From positions 1-33,830 of the forward strand of contig JACBXN010000022.1 of the NCBI GenBank assembly GCA_015863215.1: a stretch of DNA of 33,830 bases, read 5' to 3'. This DNA comes from Aerococcaceae bacterium DSM 111176 (lineage in GTDB: Bacteria > Bacillota > Bacilli > Lactobacillales > Aerococcaceae). Each line of letters opens with the position of its first letter. Within the stretch, counting starts at the first letter, position 1. Made by a program: the position numbers and the translations under genes. The notes under the pieces were generated by a model that saw only the letters and a program-made list of their open reading frames with translations, made no database searches and was not told where the DNA came from. This document shows positions 28,249 to 33,830 of the stretch, piece after piece.

Positions 28249-31200
28249 CTAACTAAATAATTCACGTATCTCCCCTTCACTCAACATCTTAATCGATCCG
28301 GTCGAGTTCTCGACAAAGATATCCGCAATCTCTTGCTTATCAGCCTGCAGCTGCTCGATCTTCTCTTCGATCGTCCCCTTAGATACCAACTTCACCACTT
28401 CAACCACCGAATCTTGTCCGTAGCGGTGGGCGCGGTCGGTGGCTTGGTTTTGGGCGGAGACATTCCACCACGGATCGAGATGAACAACCTTCGTCGCTGC
28501 AGTCAGGTTCAATCCAGTACCACCAGCCTTAAGTGAAATCAAGAATGCCGTCACATCTGACTCTTCGCGCTGGAACTCACTCACATAGTCACGACGCACT
28601 TCCTTCGGCGTCGACCCAGTCAGTTTCAGATAACCAACACCTTCTTCAATCAATGCTGACTCGACCAACTCTAACCCTGACACAAATGAAGAAAACACCA
28701 GCACCTTCTCACCAGCCCTAGAAGCTTCAACCAGAATCTCTACCACCGCCTCAATCTTAGACGACCGTTCATAAATATTGTCATACACCAAGCGCGGGTC
28801 CAGTGACAATTGGCGTAACCGCGTCAACATTGCCAGCACTTGTACCGACTGCGATTTTAAGTCCATCTCGCTGGCCAAATCCTTCTGTATAGAAGCCAAA
28901 TTGGCTTGGTACAACTGCGCTTCACGCTCGGACTGGCCAATATATAAGGTCTCTTCCAACTTCTCTGGCAACTCAGTCAACACGTCCGACTTCAAGCGGC
29001 GTAAGATGAATGGCTCGACCAATCGCTTCAACTTAGCTGAAGCCACTTCATCGCCGTCCACCACGATCGGACGCTCGAAATGTTTGACGAAATGCGCGTA
29101 TGGGTACAAGTATCCTGGCATTAAGAAGTCGAATATTGACCACAATTCGGCCAATGTATTTTCAATTGGCGTTCCCGTCAATGCGAAGCGGTGATCTGCC
29201 ACCAATTCCTTGACAATTTGCGCCGTTCGCGTTGCTTTGTTCTTGATGTACTGCGCTTCGTCCAACACGATTGAATCGAATGCCACTCCGTCGTACGCCT
29301 CGAAGTCCCGCCTTAAATAGTCATACGACGTCACGTAAACTGCCCGCCGCTCGCCAATTCCACGAATGACCGCTTCTCGCTCAGCCGGTTTCCCGGTCAC
29401 GACGACCACTTCATAAGGGAAAGGAAATTTCTGAAACTCTGCTTCCCAATTATATAACAGCGAAGCTGGCGCTACGATTAAGTGAGACTTATTGCCACGA
29501 GTCATCACCGACATCATATAAGCAATCATCTGAATACTCTTACCTAGCCCCATATCATCGGCTAGAATACCACCCAGATTCATCGCCCGTAACTGCAATA
29601 ACCACTCAGCCCCTTCGATTTGATAAGGGCGTAATATCTCACGGAATCCCGCATCCAACTCAACCGGTTCAGCCGTAAACATCGTTTCAAACGCCTCATC
29701 ATAATCAACAGCTAAATACTCACTCGGCAACCCCTGAACCTGATACATCCGGTAACTCGGCACTGGCGTCTTTCTCAACGATTTAGCATCTAAATTTAAA
29801 TCATCCAACAACCGTGAAAAGTCTTCCAATTCACGTTCATGTAACGCAATCCGTTCACCTGATTTCAATCGGTGGAACTTTTTCTTTTGGCGGTAGGATT
29901 TCAATATATCCGCCAATTCTTTCAAGTCAACGACGGAACTATCAAAATCCAACTGGATCGAGTTCTTCTTAACACTCACGCCAACGGACAAGCCTAAACG
30001 ACTCGGGCGGCGCATATTCTTAAAGACATCACTGACAAACACATCGCCAAAGACATGCAGTTCACTCATCATTTCATTAAGCCAATAATCAATATGCTTC
30101 GGCTTATCCACGACATAATCATGTTCCCCAACCTTCTCCGCATCGAAGTTAGCCATCAAATCAGTCATCAACGATTCGTGCATCTGATTCGCACTCGGGT
30201 AAACCACCTTCAATGACAATGCTTCATCATCAGTTAAATCTAAATACAACTGCGGCTTACCGGGGGCTAAGATTTCATCGGACTCAATTTCCATCTGGAA
30301 AACGGTCGAATGGCGCTCTATGCTGTCCTTCAACTGGTATATGCGCTCTTTGGTGAAATCCACCCCTTTCCAATGATTGGCTTTACGTAGTAAGGTGTAA
30401 TCCAGGGGCGAGAGCTCGCGGTAACTGAGCCAATGGCCCTGATTCTGGCTGAGGAGAATGCCGGGGCGGTACATCCACTCGGGCTCGATGCCGGGGTAAG
30501 TGACGTCGAGACGGAACTGCCCGTCCGCCGAAGGACGCGCCGTAACAAGCGCATCGCCCTCAATTTCAGCCAGATCAAAATAGTCGGTGTCCTTGTAATA
30601 CTGAATAAAATTCTCGATATTATGCCAGTCCAGCACCATCCGATTCTTAGCTGTCATTTGCGCATCCTCATCGTAATAGCGCATCAAAAAGTCGAGATGA
30701 AACTGCGACGCCTCATCAAAATTCTCACGAATCATCTTAATCGGACGCGTCGTCTTCCCTAGAGTCAGCACACTCTCGTCCCGAACAGCCTGAATAAGTT
30801 GACGGTCAATATCCTTGACGACATACAAACGCTCGGTCCCCAGACGGTATTTCAACTCAATATTAAAATACCCGAACGAGACATATTCCGACTCCACCGA
30901 CACCTCCAACTGAATCGGCTCATCACTATGACTCAACAAATCCTCAACAACCGCCTCATAAGACGACTTAATCATCGAATCAAACTCATCCAACGTCGCC
31001 TGACGGTAACGCTGCGCACGCATCTCCTGCTCGAATTCCTCCAGCTCCTCATCTGTCAACTTCGAATGCGTATAAGGCAACTTCCAATTTTTCCGCGCCA
31101 AATACATCAGCAACGCATCAACCGCCTCATAAAACGGCCCAGCCTGATGCGACCCCTCCGGATACTGCCGAGTATAATACACCTGCCCCTCGTCACCAAT

Positions 31201-31380
31201 CATCAACTCAATCCGGTACAACGCCTGCTCATTCCGCACCAACGCCCGCACCATCACCCCAGGAATATACGAATAATCCGACCGCCGCAACTCCAAGCGC
31301 AGCAAGGCCTCCTCAAACTTCGCCACATCAAAATCATCCAACACACTATAATCATCCAACTCATATCTAAATCGACTCAT
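28249..31380 (-). CDS. SNF2-family DNA-dependent ATPase
   Basis: 1043 aa from ATG 31380 (MSRFRYELDDYSV, GAGGGG upstream). The C-terminal half is a SWI2/SNF2 motor: DDMGLGKS at 608-615, LDEAQ around 706-710, LTGTPIEN at 734-741, SLKAGGTGLNL, and QATDRAHRYGQ as motif VI. The N-terminal about 540 residues fit the bacterial SNF2-associated region. No SWIM-type CxCxnCxH is seen at the N-terminus. Such proteins translocate on duplex DNA and remodel or strip bound proteins. Its partner is unknown and no methylase or nuclease is fused; the nearest nuclease-like gene is the NERD protein upstream at 32020. Confidence 0.93.
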   Translation of the reverse strand: MSRFRYELDDYSVLDDFDVAKFEEALLRLELRRSDYSYIPGVMVRALVRNEQALYRIELMIGDEGQVYYTRQYPEGSHQAGPFYEAVDALLMYLARKNWKLPYTHSKLTDEELEEFEQEMRAQRYRQATLDEFDSMIKSSYEAVVEDLLSHSDEPIQLEVSVESEYVSFGYFNIELKYRLGTERLYVVKDIDRQLIQAVRDESVLTLGKTTRPIKMIRENFDEASQFHLDFLMRYYDEDAQMTAKNRMVLDWHNIENFIQYYKDTDYFDLAEIEGDALVTARPSADGQFRLDVTYPGIEPEWMYRPGILLSQNQGHWLSYRELSPLDYTLLRKANHWKGVDFTKERIYQLKDSIERHSTVFQMEIESDEILAPGKPQLYLDLTDDEALSLKVVYPSANQMHESLMTDLMANFDAEKVGEHDYVVDKPKHIDYWLNEMMSELHVFGDVFVSDVFKNMRRPSRLGLSVGVSVKKNSIQLDFDSSVVDLKELADILKSYRQKKKFHRLKSGERIALHERELEDFSRLLDDLNLDAKSLRKTPVPSYRMYQVQGLPSEYLAVDYDEAFETMFTAEPVELDAGFREILRPYQIEGAEWLLQLRAMNLGGILADDMGLGKSIQMIAYMMSVMTRGNKSHLIVAPASLLYNWEAEFQKFPFPYEVVVVTGKPAEREAVIRGIGERRAVYVTSYDYLRRDFEAYDGVAFDSIVLDEAQYIKNKATRTAQIVKELVADHRFALTGTPIENTLAELWSIFDFLMPGYLYPYAHFVKHFERPIVVDGDEVASAKLKRLVEPFILRRLKSDVLTELPEKLEETLYIGQSEREAQLYQANLASIQKDLASEMDLKSQSVQVLAMLTRLRQLSLDPRLVYDNIYERSSKIEAVVEILVEASRAGEKVLVFSSFVSGLELVESALIEEGVGYLKLTGSTPKEVRRDYVSEFQREESDVTAFLISLKAGGTGLNLTAATKVVHLDPWWNVSAQNQATDRAHRYGQDSVVEVVKLVSKGTIEEKIEQLQADKQEIADIFVENSTGSIKMLSEGEIRELFS

Positions 31381-31528
31381 CTGCAACCCCTCTTTACCCG
31401 TATTCTCTTTCACTTGCGTACTTCTCTCAACCTATTTTACACGATATAGCCAAGATACTAAAATAAAATTAAGTATCCTATCTTGTTTTACTAATAAAAT
31501 CCAGTTTAATATCGTGAGGCTCCCTTGC

Positions 31529-31713
31529 CCATTGCAAATTTTTGACAATGAGTCAGTTTGTTCAGCTCTCCATTGCAGATTTTTTACCATGAACTATTTT
31601 GTTCAGCACTCCATTGCAGTTATTCTGCAATGAACCAGTTTGCTCAGCATTCCATTGTAATTTTTCTGCAATGAACCAATTCCCTCAGCTCTCCATTGCA
31701 GTTTTTCTGCAAT
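31529..31713. repeat. Palindrome array Y, period 41 bp
   Basis: Arms CATTGCAG and CTGCAATG with a 5-nt loop, a much shorter hairpin than in the other arrays. ATTGC starts at 31531, 31572, 31613, 31654 and 31695: exact 41-bp steps. Links between units follow RAMYMRTTTNYTCAGC. The array lies upstream of the SNF2 gene. Apart from this array and the cassette, 31381-32019 shows no gene. Confidence 0.93.
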
Positions 31714-31805
31714 CAATAAATCTCAAAATACATCAACCCCTAGCTCAGGTCTCATTTTATAACTAAACCCTCAATCTCTTACAAAACAGGGGAATAAAAT
31801 AAGCA

Positions 31806-31904
31806 GTCAATTTCTCCAGAAATTGACAACCTTTCTAAATGAGGCTTTTAGCCCAAGCTAAAAGCTACTTCAACAAAACATAAGGTAGAGTCGCAAAGCG
31901 ACTC
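31806..31904. repeat. Three-hairpin cassette A-B-C, locus 6
   Basis: A, GTCAATTTC/GAAATTGAC at 31806-31827; B, GCTTTTAGC/GCTAAAAGC at 31844-31865 (both arms one base shorter than elsewhere); C, GAGTCGC/GCGACTC at 31888-31904. Spacing is 38 and 41.5 bp. Same order as locus 1. Confidence 0.85.
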
Positions 31905-31979
31905 CTCATTTTTACCCCAAAGTGCGTACATATGAATCAAAGTTCAATTATTTAATTACTAACCAGATTCCAAAGCCAC

Positions 31980-32012
31980 AAAAAGCTCAAGCAATATAAT
32001 TTAGCTTGAGCT
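31980..32012 (-). terminator. Terminator of NERD paralogue 2
   Basis: Minus-strand stem AGCTCAAGC / GCTTGAGCT, 11-nt loop, then TTTTGTGG. It lies 8 bp after the stop codon; the T-run is short. Confidence 0.75.
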
Positions 32013-32019
32013 CTCAAAT

Positions 32020-32904
32020 TTAATTGATATCGAAGTGTCTTTGCGAATCCCATTTTTTTAAACGCCTAATATCTACACGACAACCAATCCATTTGTGTAG
32101 TCTGAAAATAGAAGGTTTTTCATAAAAGAAAAACACATAATCTTTGAATGCCTGATAAACTAAATCTAATATTTTATATTTTTTCTGACAATGGGAGCAT
32201 GTAACTTCATATGTTCGAGGCAGAATCTCCCCCACCTCTTTCCCACAACACCCAAAATACACTCCCTTCTCCATCCCATTAAAACTATATATCGGCATGT
32301 TCGGCCATCGATGTGAACAATCTTTTTCATAACTCAACAATTGATTAATTTTATTTTTTATATAATTAGATGGTGGCACCGCAGCATTAGCCACCTTCGT
32401 ATAGTAATCCTTCACCTGATTCTGTAACAAGAACGGCTTCCCCTTAGGCAAGCCATAAATAACACCCTCCTCAGTCGCAATAATCACGTTGTACCGAACC
32501 TTCAACTCAATCCCCAGCCGGTCCAACAAATCCTGAAACTTCTCCGTCGCAACCTTAACCTGTTCCAACGGATCATCAATCTTTGTACCTTTACTATTAA
32601 AAATCACTCCATCCTTATCAAAATGCAGATCATTCCGATAACCCTTAATCTCACTCACAAAAATCTCCTCACCCGTCACCAACAACAAATCCAACTGAAA
32701 ATTCTTCTTAAATAACTCATAATAACTAAAACCAGGAATCGTAATCCAATTCGCACTAATCTCCTCTATAATCCGGTCAACCTTACACTCGTGTTCAAAC
32801 CCACGCAACAAATCTCCGTGGTACCAATCATATTCACGCGACAACGCCTTCCGGCACTTCAACTTATCCAACATAATTAAATTCATCGGTTTCTTCCGTT
32901 TCAA
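32020..32904 (-). CDS. NERD-domain nuclease-like protein (paralogue 2)
   Basis: 294 aa. NERD-type motifs: FEHECKVD (about 36-43), Asp72 in QLDLLLVTGEE, E85-I-K87 in VSEIKGY. Then a helical part, a C-terminal cysteine cluster (GCCGK and CSHC) and FKDYVFFFYEKPS. It aligns with the gene at 10835-11647 through its whole length. The first Cys pair is altered (CC instead of CxxC), so its zinc ribbon may be incomplete. I chose TTG 32904 by analogy with the paralogue and because GAGGTGA lies 11 nt upstream; a TTG at 32940 is the other option. Its upstream TTTATATAGTGAGGTG matches the paralogue's, suggesting a shared promoter or leader. Confidence 0.75.
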   Translation of the reverse strand: MKRKKPMNLIMLDKLKCRKALSREYDWYHGDLLRGFEHECKVDRIIEEISANWITIPGFSYYELFKKNFQLDLLLVTGEEIFVSEIKGYRNDLHFDKDGVIFNSKGTKIDDPLEQVKVATEKFQDLLDRLGIELKVRYNVIIATEEGVIYGLPKGKPFLLQNQVKDYYTKVANAAVPPSNYIKNKINQLLSYEKDCSHRWPNMPIYSFNGMEKGVYFGCCGKEVGEILPRTYEVTCSHCQKKYKILDLVYQAFKDYVFFFYEKPSIFRLHKWIGCRVDIRRLKKWDSQRHFDIN

Positions 32905-33012
32905 TTTTATTTCAATCACCTCACTATATAAATAAGGCAAAAAATTGAAAAATTGAAAAAAATCCCCAATTTTTTACTATTATCGGAAATTACTATAAAA
33001 GTATTAGTATTC

Positions 33013-33064
33013 AAAAAAATAACCGCTCAGAATTACTGCCTCAAAAACAGTAATCCCAAGCGAT
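33013..33064 (-). terminator. Strong terminator after the YwaF-like gene
   Basis: Minus-strand stem of 17 consecutive pairs (arms 33048-33064 and 33022-33038, ATCGCTTGG.. with ..CTGAGCGGT, G-U included), 9-nt loop, then TATTTTTTTG. It lies 40 bp after the stop codon. Confidence 0.9.
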
Positions 33065-33104
33065 TTTCCAAAATATTTAATTATCCAAGGCATCCAGCAG
33101 AACC

Positions 33105-33791
33105 CTACTCCCGGCCCCTAAAATACCCCTTCAACTTACTAAACCCATGATAATACATCCAAAACATCAGCAGTCCAGCCAACAACACCCCAGGCACATA
33201 AATCACCATCGGAATCGGCTGCATGAAGCCTAAAGGTCTATCAGTCAAATAGAAATAATTCCCATCAACCAGCGGATTAAGAATCAACATCGCACCTGTA
33301 TAGACAATCAGCCAAACAAATGCCCGTTTCAAACTCTCTTTCGTCGGATGCCAATCATAAGCAATGCTCGCGAAATATGGTAACAGAATCGTAATCACAT
33401 GATTAATCAAATATGACCAACCCAGCGCATGGAATGGCGGATGAATCTTAGCCGGTGCCAGAAAACTCAAATAAGCAAACACACTAAAATACCCCATCAC
33501 ATTCATCACTCGCTTGTCCAAAGTGATCAAATACACAATCCCCAAGATCGAAGAAACACGACTAATATGTAACGGCAACGCCTCACTCAATGGATACCCC
33601 ATTTGATCAGCATACCATCCATACAATAAGAATTGTTGAAAAATCGACACCGCCAAAATCGTAAAACGCCACGCATTTGAATTTTCGCGAATCGACTCAC
33701 GAATGTTAACGTCAAGTAGAAATCGGCACTTTTTGCCAATTAGTTTTCTGCAGATTCTGCTCGATAAGATTCGGCACTTATTTCTAATCAA
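33105..33791 (-). CDS. YwaF/TMEM164-like membrane protein, N-terminus probably lost
   Basis: 228 codons. From about residue 30 the sequence fits the YwaF-like (TIGR02206) integral membrane family: LPLHISRVSSILG, then HALGWSYLINHVITILLPYF, then NPLVDGNYFYLTDRP, with six membrane helices. The family normally starts with another membrane helix before the RESIRENSNAWRF region. Here those residues are basic and polar (KCRILSSRICRKLIGKKCRF) and encoded by imperfect palindromes with TGCCGA/TCGGCA arms. The only start is TTG 33791, without a good site. I take the 5' end to be replaced or interrupted by repeat DNA. The product may still be made from an internal start. Confidence 0.6.
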   Translation of the reverse strand: MIRNKCRILSSRICRKLIGKKCRFLLDVNIRESIRENSNAWRFTILAVSIFQQFLLYGWYADQMGYPLSEALPLHISRVSSILGIVYLITLDKRVMNVMGYFSVFAYLSFLAPAKIHPPFHALGWSYLINHVITILLPYFASIAYDWHPTKESLKRAFVWLIVYTGAMLILNPLVDGNYFYLTDRPLGFMQPIPMVIYVPGVLLAGLLMFWMYYHGFSKLKGYFRGRE

Positions 33792-33808
33792 AAACTCGTT
33801 GCCGATGT
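33722..33808. repeat. Imperfect palindromes at the 5' end of the YwaF-like gene
   Basis: ATCGGCACTTTTTGCCAAT (33722-33740) is an imperfect palindrome. TTCGGCAC (33771) pairs loosely with TTGCCGATG (33800-33808). The two CGGCACTT segments are 48 bp apart, which does not fit the 41/51 rule. The window ends 22 bp later, so it is unclear whether an array continues. Confidence 0.4.
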
Positions 33809-33830
33809 TTCATTCGATAACTTTCATCGT

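Noticed and set aside
30799-31449. 216-codon plus-strand frame opposite the SNF2 gene
   Set aside because: Antisense shadow, extremely rich in R, H, L, I, Q; no family features.
33722-33808. Another 41/51-bp array at the window end
   Set aside because: The two similar segments are 48 bp apart and pair poorly, so they do not meet the rule; the window ends before more units could be seen.

Overview
The window looks like chromosomal DNA of a low-GC Gram-positive, most likely of the order Lactobacillales. Pointers are an ntp-type V-ATPase operon in the Enterococcus hirae gene order, LexA boxes of the CGAAC-N4-GTTCG type, an RNase J2 / rpsO / pnp neighbourhood, and an S-component-like membrane protein. 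An Aerococcaceae-like genus is my guess from gene content, not a demonstrated assignment. Almost every gene is on the minus strand; the exception is one small YolD-like gene.

Layout: 1-720, palindromic repeat DNA and the ntp terminator. 721-9272, nine-gene V-type ATPase operon ntpF-I-K-E-C-G-A-B-D (minus), with promoter near 9302-9329. 9494-9915, a LexA-box promoter driving a lone YolD-like gene (plus). 10120-10769, 13-copy palindrome array. 10835-11647, NERD-domain nuclease-like protein. 12192-14492, RNase J2 followed by a ThiT-like membrane protein. 14773-15669, palindrome array, hairpin cassette, a doubtful small membrane ORF and a 162-nt structured element. 15739-18272, pnp and rpsO with a long intergenic stem-loop. 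18498-19650, three more copies of the structured element inside repeat DNA. 19663-21663, uvrB with a LexA box. 21810-22256, another palindrome array and hairpins. 22361-26052, a metal ABC transporter (solute-binding protein, ATPase, two permeases) as two transcription units under the same DtxR-like operator. 26346-27108, a DUF2335-type gene broken by an in-frame stop, with its small upstream partner. 27444-27833, an orphan IS3-OrfA-like HTH protein. 27930-28231, two short palindrome arrays. 28249-31380, a SNF2-family ATPase. 31529-31904, array and cassette. 32020-32904, a second NERD protein. 33105-33791, a YwaF-like membrane protein whose N-terminus seems replaced by repeat DNA.

The genes are mostly ordinary; the intergenic DNA is not. 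Three kinds of sequence-unrelated but geometry-conserved elements fill nearly every long gap. (1) Tandem palindrome arrays of six different sequence families, every one with a period of 41 or 51 bp. (2) A cassette of up to three hairpins spaced about 36-42 bp centre to centre, at six or more loci. (3) A 162-163 nt multi-branched element in four copies with compensatory changes in several helices. These are my main candidates for an undescribed system: structure and spacing are conserved while sequence is free to change.

Functionally, the window joins ion pumping (V-ATPase with a predicted Na+ site), metal uptake with metal-responsive operators, RNA turnover (RNase J2, PNPase), SOS-linked repair (uvrB, YolD-like), and two paralogous NERD proteins plus a SNF2 ATPase next to repeat arrays.
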